DNA of 64,000 bases from Mesorhizobium australicum WSM2073. GTDB taxonomy: Bacteria; Pseudomonadota; Alphaproteobacteria; Rhizobiales; Rhizobiaceae. Shown piece by piece: positions 32,445 through 41,441 of the stretch. Location: contig NC_019973.1 in the NCBI RefSeq assembly GCF_000230995.2, positions 1-64,000 of the forward strand, written 5' to 3'. Below the pieces are notes generated by a model. The model had not been told where the DNA came from. It saw only the letters and a program-made list of their open reading frames with translations, and searched no databases. Position numbers and translations under genes: made by a program. Position 1 is the first letter of the stretch, and the number at the start of each line of letters is the position of its first letter.

Positions 32445-33521
32445 TCAATTCTCGGCACCGAGGCCACGAGCCAGCTTGGCGTCCCGGTCATAGGCCCTGA
32501 CGATTTCCGCCACCAGCGGATGGCGAACGACGTCGACATCGTTGAAGCGTACGGTTACCGCGCCTGCCACACCGTCGAGGACACGCAAGGCTTCGACCAG
32601 GCCCGACTTGGTGCTCGGAGGAAGGTCGATCTGTGTCGGATCGCCAGTGACGATCATGCGCGAGTTCTCGCCGAGACGGGTGAGAAACATCTTCATCTGC
32701 ATCGGCGTGGTGTTCTGAGCCTCGTCGAGAATGACGGCGGCGTGCGCCAGCGTGCGGCCGCGCATGAAGGCGAGCGGCGCGATTTCGATTACTTCGGCGG
32801 CAATGGCGCGCTCGACCTTGTCGGCCGGCATCATGTCGTAGAGCGCGTCATAGAGCGGCCGCAGATAGGGATCGACCTTCTCCTTCATGTCGCCCGGCAG
32901 GAAGCCCAGCCGTTCGCCCGCCTCGACAGCCGGTCGCGATAAAATGATGCGCTCGACCATGCCGCGTTCCAGCAGCATCGCCGCATGCGCCACCGCCAGA
33001 TAGGTCTTGCCGGTGCCGGCCGGACCGATGCCAAACACCAGTTCCGACCGCTCCAGCGCCCGCATGTAAGCGTCCTGGTTCAGGGAGCGGGCATAGATGG
33101 TCTTCTTGCGGGTGGCGATCTGGGCGGCGGAGACCTTGCCCTTGCGCTCCAATGTCGGCAGCGTGAGCTGGTCGTCGGCGGCGATAGCCATGCGCACGGC
33201 CCCGTCGACATCGGACTGGCTGATATCGACGCCCTTCTGCAGGATGCCGTAGAGATTGTCCAAGGCGCGGCGCGCCTGTTCGGCGGCCGAAGCGGATCCC
33301 TTGATGGTCAGCTGGTTGCCGCGCGAGCGTATGTCGACGCCGAGCTTCTGCTCAAGCCGGGCCAGGTTTTCGTCGAACTGGCCGTAAAGGGCGCTGGCAA
33401 GCTTGTTGTTGTCGAAAGTCAAAACGATGTGCGCCATGTCAGAAGCCCCGGATGCCGGTACCGGGGGCAGATTCTTCAGCTCCGCTGCGCTCAACCGTCT
33501 CTCCTCATCTGCCGAGACCAT
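32445..33521 (-). CDS. PhoH-like ATPase (YbeZ)
   Basis: A 358-residue protein with a small N-terminal KH-like region (about 25-95, with TFDNNKLASALYGQFDENLARLE broken over two elements) and a P-loop ATPase domain with Walker A GPAGTGKTYLA, ILDEAQNTTPMQM and the arginine/sensor region IVTGDPTQIDLP. PhoH proteins often act beside YbeY in RNA metabolism. The start codon overlaps the miaB stop by one base (TGATG), so it is translationally coupled to miaB. A shorter start at MAHIVLTF is possible. Confidence 0.92.
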   Translation of the reverse strand: MVSADEERRLSAAELKNLPPVPASGASDMAHIVLTFDNNKLASALYGQFDENLARLEQKLGVDIRSRGNQLTIKGSASAAEQARRALDNLYGILQKGVDISQSDVDGAVRMAIAADDQLTLPTLERKGKVSAAQIATRKKTIYARSLNQDAYMRALERSELVFGIGPAGTGKTYLAVAHAAMLLERGMVERIILSRPAVEAGERLGFLPGDMKEKVDPYLRPLYDALYDMMPADKVERAIAAEVIEIAPLAFMRGRTLAHAAVILDEAQNTTPMQMKMFLTRLGENSRMIVTGDPTQIDLPPSTKSGLVEALRVLDGVAGAVTVRFNDVDVVRHPLVAEIVRAYDRDAKLARGLGAEN

Positions 33522-34942
33522 CAGGCCAATTCGGCGAACAGGCTGTTGTAGCCCGTCTTCGTGATTCGCACCTTGATAATGTCACCGATTTCGCCGGCGT
33601 TTTCATCAACAATAACTGGCTGCAGCCAAGGCGAGCGGCCGACCTTCTGGCCAGCCTGACGACCGGGCTTCTCGATCAGCGTATCTATGGTGCTGCCGAT
33701 CAAACTCAAGCCGAAATCCTGCTGTTGCTTCAACAGCAATGCCTGCAGGCGCTGCAAGCGGTCGTCCTTGACCGCTTCCGGCACGTGGTCGGACATCTCG
33801 GCGCCGGGCGTACCGGGACGCGGCGAATATTTGAACGAGAAGGCCGAGGCATAATTCACCTGGCGCACCAGATCCATGGTCGCCTCGAAATCGGCCTCCG
33901 TCTCGCCGGGGAAACCAACGATGAAATCGCCCGACAGCGCGATATCGGGGCGGGCGGCGCGGATGCGGTCGAGCAGCGCCAGATAGTCCTTGGCCGTATG
34001 CCTGCGGTTCATCGCCTTCAAAATGCGATCCGACCCGGATTGCACCGGCAGGTGCAGATAGGGCATCAGTGCGGCCAAGTCGCGGTGCGCGGCGATCAAT
34101 TCGTCGTCCATGTCGCGCGGATGGCTGGTGGTGTAGCGCAGCCGCGCCAGGCCGGGGATTTCGGCCAGCCGGAACAGCAGACGGCCAAGACCCCATTCCG
34201 CGGTCTTGCCCCCTTTGGTCTCGCCCTGGCCATGCCACGCGTTGACGTTCTGGCCGAGCAGCGTCACCTCGCGCACCCCGGCCTCGGCCAAGCGCTCGGC
34301 CTCGGCGACGATCTGCGCCACCGGCCGCGACACTTCCGAGCCTCTCGTATAGGGCACGACGCAGAAGGTGCAGAACTTGTCGCAGCCTTCCTGGACGGTG
34401 AGGAAGGCGGTGACGCCGCGCTTGATCACCTCGGCACGCTTGGGCTGCGGCAGATGCTCGAACTTGTCCTCGATGGCGTACTCGGTTTCGACGATCTTTT
34501 CGCCGCCGCGAACCCGTGCCAGCACGTCGGGGAGACGGTGATAGGTCTGCGGACCGATGACCAGGTCGACGGCCGGCGAACGCCGGATGATCTCGGCGCC
34601 CTCGGCCTGCGCCACGCAGCCGGCGACGCCGATCAGCATCTCGCGGCCGGCACTTGCGCGTTCCGCCTTCATGTCGCGGATGCGGCCAAGTTCGGAATAG
34701 ACCTTTTCGGCGGCTTTTTCCCTGATATGGCAGGTGTTGAGCAGCACCAGATCGGCCTCGCCGATGGCATCGGTCGCCGTATAACCGTCAGCGACCAGCG
34801 CATCGGTCATGCGCTGTGAATCATAGACGTTCATCTGGCAGCCATAGGTCTTGACGAAGACCTTCTTGGCTGCCGTGGCGTTCGCCGCCGGCTGTCCGGC
34901 CGCAGTGCCGATGTCGTCGCTTTCAATCGTGTTCAAGTCCAT
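33521..34942 (-). CDS. miaB: tRNA-2-methylthio-N6-dimethylallyladenosine synthase MiaB
   Basis: MiaB is a radical SAM enzyme that adds a methylthio group to i6A37 in tRNAs. The 473-residue protein has the N-terminal UPF0004 domain with [12 protein letters not shown] and its cluster cysteines (NTCHIREKA and GVAGCVAQ), the radical SAM motif [15 protein letters not shown] and a C-terminal TRAM domain. ATG at 34942 (MDLNTIES) is favoured over a start 30 bases upstream. It lies in the tsaB-to-trmB housekeeping run. Confidence 0.95.
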   Translation of the reverse strand: MDLNTIESDDIGTAAGQPAANATAAKKVFVKTYGCQMNVYDSQRMTDALVADGYTATDAIGEADLVLLNTCHIREKAAEKVYSELGRIRDMKAERASAGREMLIGVAGCVAQAEGAEIIRRSPAVDLVIGPQTYHRLPDVLARVRGGEKIVETEYAIEDKFEHLPQPKRAEVIKRGVTAFLTVQEGCDKFCTFCVVPYTRGSEVSRPVAQIVAEAERLAEAGVREVTLLGQNVNAWHGQGETKGGKTAEWGLGRLLFRLAEIPGLARLRYTTSHPRDMDDELIAAHRDLAALMPYLHLPVQSGSDRILKAMNRRHTAKDYLALLDRIRAARPDIALSGDFIVGFPGETEADFEATMDLVRQVNYASAFSFKYSPRPGTPGAEMSDHVPEAVKDDRLQRLQALLLKQQQDFGLSLIGSTIDTLIEKPGRQAGQKVGRSPWLQPVIVDENAGEIGDIIKVRITKTGYNSLFAELA

Positions 34943-35005
34943 CCGGCGGCTTCTAACGCCTTTCCGTGACAAAAAACAGACGATTCTGCCTTGGGGCCGC
35001 TGGGT

Positions 35006-35806
35006 TCAGCGGCTCGGGAGCGGATCGGTAAGGGCCGCCTGCATCATCTCGCGCACCCGGCCTTCCATCAGCTTGGCCGTTTCCTTGCGGTTGGAACCCT
35101 TGGCAAAGGCGATCGGTTCGCCGAAATGCACCTCGACGTCGAGCGCGCCCTCGGCCATCAGCACCTTGAGATGCGGCATCAGGTCCTCATCGCCGATCCA
35201 GGCTGCGATCGGGCGGTGGCGGCGGCCGAGCGGTACGCCGTGCAGGCGCGTATAGGCGATCGCAACGGGCTGGATGAAGACCTGCTCGGCCGCGCCTTCG
35301 GAAATGGCCATCGAGGCGGCGCCGAACAGGGTGCTTTTGAAGGGCAGGACGACATTGCCGTCACCGGTCGAGCCCTCGGCGAACAGCACCATGGCATCGC
35401 CCTTGGCCATGCGTCTGGCGATCTCGCTGGCCTGATCGCCAGACGAACGCTTGCGTTCGCGCTCGATGAAAACAGTGCGCTGCAGTTTCGACAGCATGCC
35501 GATCAGCGGCCAGCCTTCCATGTCGGCTCGGGCGATGAATTTCACATCGGCAAAGGAGCCCAGCACCATGATGTCGGTCCAGGAGATGTGGTTCGAGGCA
35601 ACCAGCAAGGGGCGTTTGTCGGACAGTGCCCCCCTGACATGGATACGCATGCCGAGCGCCCGGATGATCAGCCGGTGCCAGATTTTGAGGATGAAAGTTT
35701 CCGGCCACCAACCGGTCTTCATCGACAGGATCTGCAGCGGCACGAAAACCAGCGACCCAGCGACGACGAGGCCCAGCGCCAGGAAAATCCTGATTTTCTT
35801 GATCAT
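35006..35806 (-). CDS. PlsC-family lysophospholipid acyltransferase
   Basis: A 266-residue membrane-anchored acyltransferase with one N-terminal hydrophobic segment (about 5-28). The catalytic NHISWTD (N-H-x4-D) motif is present, followed by FIERERKR and the glycerophosphate-binding motif VLFAEGSTGDG, where the usual EGTR reads EGST. It likely makes phosphatidic acid or acylates ornithine-type lipids; OlsA-like function cannot be excluded. ATG at 35806 is chosen because the frame upstream runs through palindromic repeats and rimI. Confidence 0.85.
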   Translation of the reverse strand: MIKKIRIFLALGLVVAGSLVFVPLQILSMKTGWWPETFILKIWHRLIIRALGMRIHVRGALSDKRPLLVASNHISWTDIMVLGSFADVKFIARADMEGWPLIGMLSKLQRTVFIERERKRSSGDQASEIARRMAKGDAMVLFAEGSTGDGNVVLPFKSTLFGAASMAISEGAAEQVFIQPVAIAYTRLHGVPLGRRHRPIAAWIGDEDLMPHLKVLMAEGALDVEVHFGEPIAFAKGSNRKETAKLMEGRVREMMQAALTDPLPSR

Positions 35807-35816
35807 CGCCCTACCA

Positions 35817-35860
35817 TTACAGCGCCGCGCGTCCTCTTGGACGCGCAAAGGACGCTGTAA
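35817..35860. repeat. Palindromic intergenic repeat A (rimI-plsC gap)
   Basis: Outer arms TTACAGCG (35817-35824) and CGCTGTAA (35853-35860) enclose a perfect inner stem of 8 bp (35827-35834 with 35839-35846) around TCTT. It begins 10 bases upstream of the acyltransferase start codon. Similar small palindromes are frequent between rhizobial genes. Confidence 0.65.
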
Positions 35861-35874
35861 CACCTTAATTCTGG

Positions 35875-35919
35875 CGCATGATCCTCTCCGAAATCGGATT
35901 CGATTTTCGGGATCATGCG
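35875..35919. repeat. Palindromic intergenic repeat B (rimI-plsC gap)
   Basis: Arms CGCATGATCC (35875-35884) and GGATCATGCG (35910-35919) are perfect inverted copies, with an inner imperfect stem around CGAAATC/GATTTTCG. A 14-base piece of it, TTTTCGGGATCATG, recurs at 36496-36509 in the next intergenic gap. Confidence 0.7.
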
Positions 35920-35927
35920 GTCCCTGG

Positions 35928-36422
35928 CTAGCGAAGATCGCGGCGCATGACAAGCGCCCCAGTCGGCCCGCGATCGGGCGACTTGTAGTAATCCGGACGC
36001 TTGCCGACTTCCCGAAAACCCAACCGACGATAGAGAGCGATCGCCGCGGCATTGGTCTCATCGACCTCGAGGAACAAGGCTTCGGCGCGCTGCGAATGCA
36101 ATTCGCGCAGCACTGCGTCCATCAACTGCCAGCCCAGGCCCTGGCGACGATGCGACCGTGCCACCGCGACGGTCAGGATTTCACCCTCGCCCGCGGCCAG
36201 CCGGGCGAGGACGAAGCCGACAGGCGGCTTGGCGCCCTGCCCGGTTTCGCGCGCGGCATAACCGAACACGGTGTCCTGTTCGAGCAAGGCGGCGAACTCA
36301 CCATCGGTCCAGGGGCGGACAAAATCCTCGCGGTGCAGCAGCGAGACCGCGGCGCTGTCGGTGATCCTGAGCGGCTCGAGCGCGTAGTCGCGGCGACGTG
36401 GTTGAAGAAAAGGTATGCGCAT
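35928..36422 (-). CDS. rimI: Ribosomal protein S18-alanine N-acetyltransferase RimI-like
   Basis: A 164-residue GNAT protein. Motif A reads LTVAVARSHRRQGLGWQLM, and the region LFLEVDETNAAAIALYRRLGFREVGKRPDYY is the RimI signature. The family acetylates the N-terminal alanine of S18, and some members acetylate elongation factors. Its place directly downstream of tsaB, a common pairing, supports the name. ATG at 36422 is favoured since the frame upstream reads through a repeat fragment and the end of tsaB. Confidence 0.88.
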   Translation of the reverse strand: MRIPFLQPRRRDYALEPLRITDSAAVSLLHREDFVRPWTDGEFAALLEQDTVFGYAARETGQGAKPPVGFVLARLAAGEGEILTVAVARSHRRQGLGWQLMDAVLRELHSQRAEALFLEVDETNAAAIALYRRLGFREVGKRPDYYKSPDRGPTGALVMRRDLR

Positions 36423-36495
36423 CAATTCTCGTTTTCTCGTCTGACCATGGTCTCTGGGCGAACGGGACCGTTTGTCCGCGAAAGCCGGCTTCCAC

Positions 36496-36509
36496 TTTTC
36501 GGGATCATG
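36496..36509. repeat. Fragment of repeat B at the tsaB 3' end
   Basis: The 14-mer TTTTCGGGATCATG seen in repeat B (35904-35917) is repeated here exactly. It straddles the tsaB stop codon at 36505, so the repeat forms the last codons and stop of tsaB. Confidence 0.5.
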
Positions 36510-37182
36510 GTCTTTGCCTCGATAGTATAAACCCGGCCTGCGGCTTGGCATCGGCACCGCGCAGATAAAGCGGCTTCGGCCTTTCGCCCTGCCCCTTTGC
36601 GGCAGCCAGCCGGGCGTAGGTGAGAATGTCGGCGGTGGCCGCCCGAGGCCCGATGTCGAAGGTACGGCCGGCCGCGTCAGCGATCAGCGTCGCTGCCGTG
36701 CCGGCGAGCACCGCGGAACGTTCCGACGCCATCGTCACCGCATCCGCAAGCGTGGCCACGGCCGGACCGTAAGTCAACACTGACATTTCATCGTACAGTG
36801 CGGCATGGATTTCCTCGCGGCCGGCATCAAGCGCCGCCAGCACGGCGCGGCCAGGAAAGGCACTGGCCGCCTCGGCGGCCAGTGCCTCGAGGGTCGTCAC
36901 CCCGATTGCCGGCAGCTTGAGCGCCAGCGCCAGGCCACGCGCCGTCGACACGCCGACGCGCAGGCCGGTGAAGGAACCCGGACCGACAGAGACGGCAATG
37001 GCGCCAAGTCCGGCGTAGTCGGTCGCGGCGGTCTTCAACGCGTCAGCGATGACGGCCATCAGGTGCTCGGCATGACCCTTGCCCAGATCAAGCACCGAGC
37101 GGCCAAGCTCCAGCCCAGCCGCCGCGTCGTAGACGCAGGCGGCGCAGAGGCTGGCGGCACAGTCGATGGCGAGAACTTTCAT
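36505..37182 (-). CDS. tsaB: tRNA threonylcarbamoyladenosine biosynthesis protein TsaB
   Basis: TsaB is the inactive Kae1-like partner of TsaD in making t6A37 on tRNAs. The 225-residue protein has the ASKHA-fold N-terminus MKVLAIDCAAS, the DLGKGHAEHLM segment in place of the metal-binding histidines of TsaD, and the AIAVSVGPGSFTGLRVGVSTARGLA motif that is diagnostic. The gap to the DUF1513 gene on its other side (37183-37289) shows no gene. Confidence 0.94.
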   Translation of the reverse strand: MKVLAIDCAASLCAACVYDAAAGLELGRSVLDLGKGHAEHLMAVIADALKTAATDYAGLGAIAVSVGPGSFTGLRVGVSTARGLALALKLPAIGVTTLEALAAEAASAFPGRAVLAALDAGREEIHAALYDEMSVLTYGPAVATLADAVTMASERSAVLAGTAATLIADAAGRTFDIGPRAATADILTYARLAAAKGQGERPKPLYLRGADAKPQAGFILSRQRP

Positions 37183-37289
37183 GAAACGACCGGTTCGAGA
37201 AACAATTCCCTGTGCCCGCCATGGCGCGCAACCGCAAGTGTGTAGTGCATAATTTGTTAAGCGGCTTCGGTTTGGCCCGGCAGAAGAGG

Positions 37290-38396
37290 TTATGCCGCCG
37301 GCCCTATGCGCAGCATGTGATTGTCCCAGACATAGTCCGGTTCCGTCCGCGTGGCACCACCGCCCTCGATGATCTCGCCGGCGCCCGTGGTGGCCATGAA
37401 ACCTGCCCCGTCGGGCGCCACGCCGCAGACCTCGACCAGCGCGCTGGAGGAGACGATCCGGCCGCTGCCCGCATCGATCACGACAAGCGAATTGCCTTCC
37501 GGCGAGGAGACGGCGACGGTGCCGGCACCAGGATTGGCGGCGACCGAGCCGATATAGTTGCGGAAACCGGACAGCACATCCCGCGGCATGTCGAGCAATG
37601 CCAACTCCTTACCCCGCGCGGCGCGACCGACCAGAAGCGGACGATCGGTGCCGGAGCCCCTGTATTGGCAGCCGAACCAGACGGTGCCGGTCTGGTCGAT
37701 ATCCATGTGGCGAATCGACAATTGGTGGAGAGCGGCCGGCAGTTCATGCTTTTCGATCAGGTCGCCGGTGACGCGGTCGACCAGCACATAGGAAGGTTTC
37801 ATGGTGGCAATGTTGAGCTCGGCGCGTCCATAGTCTGGGTGGGTCTCGATGCCGCCATTGGCGACCGCGATCGTCTTGCCATCGCCCAGCAGAAGAAGTT
37901 CGTGCGGGCCCATGCCGTAGGTCGGGAATTCGCCGACGCGATTGAATTTCGCCCGCGCGTCATAGACCCCGACCACGCCAGCGGCGTTGTCGAAGTCGTT
38001 CTCGGTGGCGTAGAGCAGAGCGCCGTCGGGCGAGAAGACACCATGGCCGAAGAAGTGCCGGCCCGCGATGCTGGCGATGGTCTGCGAGGCGTCGCGCCCG
38101 GCGTGATCGAAAACGACGGCGAAGGTGCCGGGCTGGCGGGCGAAAACCACCGAACGCTTCGATATCGGATCGAAGGTGACGTCATGACCGCGATCGGGCA
38201 GGTCGATCGCATGCAGCACCTTGCCGGCCTCGGACAGGACGGCGGCACCAAAACTGCCGTCGCGCTTGACGAAGGCGGTGGCGAACACGGCATCCGCCGC
38301 GAGCGTATTTGCCCAGGCCGAGGGCGTCACGGCGGCGGCAAAGCCAATGCCGGCGGCCCTCAAGAAATCGCGGCGGTCGATGAGACGCGTTTTCAA
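37290..38396 (-). CDS. DUF1513 protein with Tat signal, iron-cluster member
   Basis: A 368-residue protein with a twin-arginine signal peptide (RRDFLRAAG followed by a hydrophobic stretch ending SAWA), so it should be exported folded. The body is a repeated beta-strand pattern suggesting a propeller (motifs such as GHVFSPDGALLYATENDF, in sequence HGVFSPDG, and HQLSIRHMDID), as in DUF1513 proteins found beside imelysins. A TTG at 38396 with GGGGAGGG upstream is the likely start; an ATG at 38429 is possible. It lies beyond a palindromic repeat from the second imelysin but on the same strand. No activity is established. Confidence 0.8.
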   Translation of the reverse strand: MKTRLIDRRDFLRAAGIGFAAAVTPSAWANTLAADAVFATAFVKRDGSFGAAVLSEAGKVLHAIDLPDRGHDVTFDPISKRSVVFARQPGTFAVVFDHAGRDASQTIASIAGRHFFGHGVFSPDGALLYATENDFDNAAGVVGVYDARAKFNRVGEFPTYGMGPHELLLLGDGKTIAVANGGIETHPDYGRAELNIATMKPSYVLVDRVTGDLIEKHELPAALHQLSIRHMDIDQTGTVWFGCQYRGSGTDRPLLVGRAARGKELALLDMPRDVLSGFRNYIGSVAANPGAGTVAVSSPEGNSLVVIDAGSGRIVSSSALVEVCGVAPDGAGFMATTGAGEIIEGGGATRTEPDYVWDNHMLRIGPAA

Positions 38397-38527
38397 GACA
38401 TGGCCCTCCCCTGCACTGGCCGGCTCCAAGACATGGTAGTTTTTAGGGATCGGAGCTGACGCTTGGCACCTGCCGATTCTTCGAATGACTCATCGCAGAC
38501 GTTGGAAGTTGGCCGAAGCCTCCGGAA

Positions 38528-38715
38528 CTTCGTCATCCTTGGGCGGAGCAGGAGCGTAGCTCCGTCGCGGAGACCCAAGGATCCATGCCGTGACTTTCGC
38601 CGAGGAATGCAGCAGAGCAGAATTCTGAACCGTTGCAAGGCCTTGCGGTCACGGCATGGATCCTGGGGTCTACGCCGCGTCGCTTCGCTCCTTGCTTCGC
38701 CCCAGGATGACGAAG
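38528..38715. repeat. Palindromic repeat C (imelysin-DUF1513 gap)
   Basis: A 188-base inverted structure. The outer ends CTTCGTCATCCT and its near-complement (ending at 38715) pair, and an inner perfect 16-bp inverted repeat pairs 38579-38594 with 38648-38663. The centre contains GCAAGGCCTTGC (38635-38646). It fills most of the 352-base gap between the DUF1513 and second imelysin genes; nothing else is visible there. Confidence 0.75.
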
Positions 38716-38748
38716 CTATGGGCGTTTCGGCCAATCTCAAGGTCACGC

Positions 38749-39828
38749 TCAGTCTCCATCCAGCGACGAGAAGCCGGCGGTCAGGCCGAATTCGGCGGTC
38801 AGCCTGGCGCCGATCAGGGTCGACAGGCTGGAGGTGATCAGGGCGAGATGCTCGAGTTTTTCGCGCAGCGCCGGATCGGCGAGCGCCTTGTCGATCGGAC
38901 CCTGGACGGCCTTGGCGGTCGCAACGCCGTTGAGCAGCTGGATGTGGATCGACTCTGCCATCCAGCGCGCATCCGGCGGCAGCGCGTTGCCGAGCTTCGA
39001 CACCTGGAACAGCGCATCGATGCCGGCCAGATTTCCGGCCAGCGCGTTGGCGGTGTTCTGCGAACGCCAGTAGATCGCCTGTTTTGGCTTGTCGGCCTCG
39101 GGCTTGGCGCCCAGAAAACCCTTCAGGCGCACATCGCGGACCATTTCCAGTTCGTTGATCAAGACGCCGACCAGTTCGGTCACCGCCTCGTTACCATCGC
39201 GATAGAGCGTGTTTTGCGGCCCCGGATTGGCCCACAGTGCCGCGAATCCATCTGGTTTGTCCCAGGCCGCGCTGACGTCCGCGGCGATGGTTTCGATGTT
39301 GCCGGCGACAGCCGCCCCGTAAGCGCAGCGATAGGATTCAGCCTTGCCCGTCAAGGCGTCGGCGCCGTCGCCGTAGAGCACGAATTCCAGCGCCCCGAGC
39401 CCCTGCATGGCAACGCTCTTGCCGGCAAGCTGGACAGGATCGGTGGCAGCGGGATCCTTGTCCGACAACGCCGCCTGCACCTGTTTCAGGCCGATGCTCT
39501 TGCGATCCGGCCAGAACAGCATGCGCTCCAGCCTGTTGTTCTCCTTGATCGGCCCGAAACCGATGATCTCGGCCGATGACCAGGCGTAGACGGTAGCCGA
39601 GAACGCGGCTCGCGCCGCTTCAAGGTCCGCTTGCGAGGGCGCCTCGCAAAGCTTGTGCATGGCTTTGGTCAGGGCTTCCGCATGCTGGTGCAGGTCCTCA
39701 TATGCCGGGCGGACAAAGCCGTCGATCGCGCGCTGGATGACATCAGAGGCTTTCACCGCGGCCGATGCGGGCAAGGCGCCCAGCAGAACCAGCGGAAGAA
39801 CGAGAACCAGCGCGAAACGCTTCGCCAT
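38749..39828 (-). CDS. Imelysin-family (M75) protein with degenerate motif
   Basis: A 359-residue secreted protein (signal peptide about 1-23, ending ASA). It has the two-helical-bundle imelysin pattern, including AWSSAEIIGFGP and the ending region. The family GxHxxE motif reads GLGALE (143-148), so the conserved His is Gly. It may be a non-metal or partner subunit of the canonical imelysin at 42253-43542. Imelysins (ICMP, EfeO-M75) are envelope proteins tied to iron uptake; peptidase activity is doubtful for most. Its start overlaps the DUF1111 stop by one base (TGATG), so the two are translated together. Confidence 0.85.
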   Translation of the reverse strand: MAKRFALVLVLPLVLLGALPASAAVKASDVIQRAIDGFVRPAYEDLHQHAEALTKAMHKLCEAPSQADLEAARAAFSATVYAWSSAEIIGFGPIKENNRLERMLFWPDRKSIGLKQVQAALSDKDPAATDPVQLAGKSVAMQGLGALEFVLYGDGADALTGKAESYRCAYGAAVAGNIETIAADVSAAWDKPDGFAALWANPGPQNTLYRDGNEAVTELVGVLINELEMVRDVRLKGFLGAKPEADKPKQAIYWRSQNTANALAGNLAGIDALFQVSKLGNALPPDARWMAESIHIQLLNGVATAKAVQGPIDKALADPALREKLEHLALITSSLSTLIGARLTAEFGLTAGFSSLDGD

Positions 39829-41429
39829 CAAAGTGACCCCAGGAATTTGACCAATGCATCGCGCTCGGTGGCGCTGGTGGCGGCAAAGCGGTCGCGCGCC
39901 TTCTGCGCCTCGCCGCCATGCCACAGGATGGCCTCGACCAAAGTGCGCGCACGACCATCGTGCAGATAGAAGGAATTGCCGTTGACCATTTCGGTGAGGC
40001 CGATGCCCCATAGCGGCGGCGTGCGCCACTCATTGCCGGTCGCATCGCCCACAGCCTGGCCGTCGGCAAGATCCGGCCCCATGTCGTGCAGCAGGAAATC
40101 GGAATAAGGCCAGATCAACTGGAACGCCTGCGGCTTGTCAGGTGCATCGCGACGGGTAACGAATTTCGGCGTGTGACAGGCAACGCAGCCGATTTCATAA
40201 AAGACCTTCTTGCCGGCGAGCACCTCAGGCGAGGCGAGGTCGCGTCGCGCCGGCACCGCCAGGTTGCGCGAATAGAAGGTGACGAGATCCATCACCGGCG
40301 CCGGCGCCTCGACCGGGCCGAGGCGCGCCTGCACGCCGTTGGGCATGGCGAGGCACTTTTCCTGCGCGGCGGTGCAATCGCCCCAGTGTTTCGGCGCCTC
40401 GGGCGTCGAGATGCCGATATCGCCGGCAAAGGCATCGGCGGCCTGCTGGCGGATCGACGCGGTCTGCGCCTTCCAGCCGAAACGGCCAAGCGTCAGCTCG
40501 CCGCTCAGGCCATCACGCACGATGTTGGGCTTGCCGGAAATACCATCGCCATCCCTGTCGTCAGGGTCGGCACGGGCCAGAATGTCGGCCGGCGCGATCT
40601 GTTCGATGAGGCCGAGGCCGATCATCGGCGGCGTCAGGCGCGGCGACAGCGTGGTGTGCGGATCGAGCGGCCCGTAGCCGAGATCATCGATCGTATAGGC
40701 GGGTTTGCGCAGTAAAACCGCGGTGCCGTCCGGCAGTTCCACCTTCCGTTCCCGATAGTCGACACGCATCCTGCCCTCACCCCTGAGACCAGGCACGGCC
40801 AGTTGCTGCAATTGCGTGCCATAGACCGGGTCTGGAAGGTTGAGCAGCCTATAGTCGGCGAGCGCCGCCTTTTCTTCCGCGCTGCTGGCATCGCGCGCCA
40901 GCCGCAGGAACATCGAGGTGGTGCCAACATCGGCTTGCGGCGGCCGTCCGCGTCCATCCTTCAGATGGCAGTTCTGGCAGGCCCGTTCGTTGAACAAGGG
41001 TCCGAGCCCATCCGATGCCTGCGTCGAGGACGGCGATGAGACCCAGTTCTTGCGGAAAAGCGCATTGCCGAGCTTGAAGGTGCCTTCTTCCTCGAAGCTG
41101 ATGTTGGCCGAAGATTGCGAGAAGGAATCACGGCTGATGTCTTTCCGCGAGGTGCCGGCGCCACCTTGCATCAGTTCGAAAGGCTCGGGCTTGGAAAAAT
41201 CCGTGGTCGGCCTGGTAATGGCTGTGACGCGCACCTGATCCTTGGCATTAAGGTCGGTGCGCGTGGTGGCGAGACCGGCGGGTAGAAGGTCGCCGGCGAT
41301 GGCAGAAGTGGTCAGCGCCAGCATCAGAATAATGCCGTGCCGACCAGCCGATATGGCTGGCATTTTCCGGAGGCGCGGCGGGCCCTTGGCCCGCCGCAAG
41401 CGGCGCAGGACGTCTAAGAGGCGCCGCAT
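39828..41429 (-). CDS. Di-haem oxidoreductase (DUF1111/DHOR) of the imelysin cluster
   Basis: A 533-residue exported c-type cytochrome. Two CxxCH haem sites are visible: CQNCH (151-155) and CVACH (415-419). A calcium-loop-like DPDDRDGDGISG (288-299) lies between. The family is related to MauG and di-haem peroxidases and is repeatedly found with imelysins. The start ATG at 41429 has AAGGA nine bases before it; ATG at 41363 would give a neater signal peptide and would put a strong hairpin in the leader instead of the coding region. It is 12 bases downstream of bfr. Substrate unknown. Confidence 0.85.
   Translation of the reverse strand: MRRLLDVLRRLRRAKGPPRLRKMPAISAGRHGIILMLALTTSAIAGDLLPAGLATTRTDLNAKDQVRVTAITRPTTDFSKPEPFELMQGGAGTSRKDISRDSFSQSSANISFEEEGTFKLGNALFRKNWVSSPSSTQASDGLGPLFNERACQNCHLKDGRGRPPQADVGTTSMFLRLARDASSAEEKAALADYRLLNLPDPVYGTQLQQLAVPGLRGEGRMRVDYRERKVELPDGTAVLLRKPAYTIDDLGYGPLDPHTTLSPRLTPPMIGLGLIEQIAPADILARADPDDRDGDGISGKPNIVRDGLSGELTLGRFGWKAQTASIRQQAADAFAGDIGISTPEAPKHWGDCTAAQEKCLAMPNGVQARLGPVEAPAPVMDLVTFYSRNLAVPARRDLASPEVLAGKKVFYEIGCVACHTPKFVTRRDAPDKPQAFQLIWPYSDFLLHDMGPDLADGQAVGDATGNEWRTPPLWGIGLTEMVNGNSFYLHDGRARTLVEAILWHGGEAQKARDRFAATSATERDALVKFLGSL
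41375..41397 (-). other. Strong hairpin at the bfr/DUF1111 junction
   Basis: A perfect 10-bp GC-only stem pairs 41375-41384 with 41388-41397 around a three-base loop. No T tract follows on the minus strand. It lies either in the first codons of the DUF1111 gene or, if that gene starts at 41363, in its leader. It could uncouple bfr expression from the downstream genes. Confidence 0.5.
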
Positions 41430-41441
41430 TCCCGCATATCC

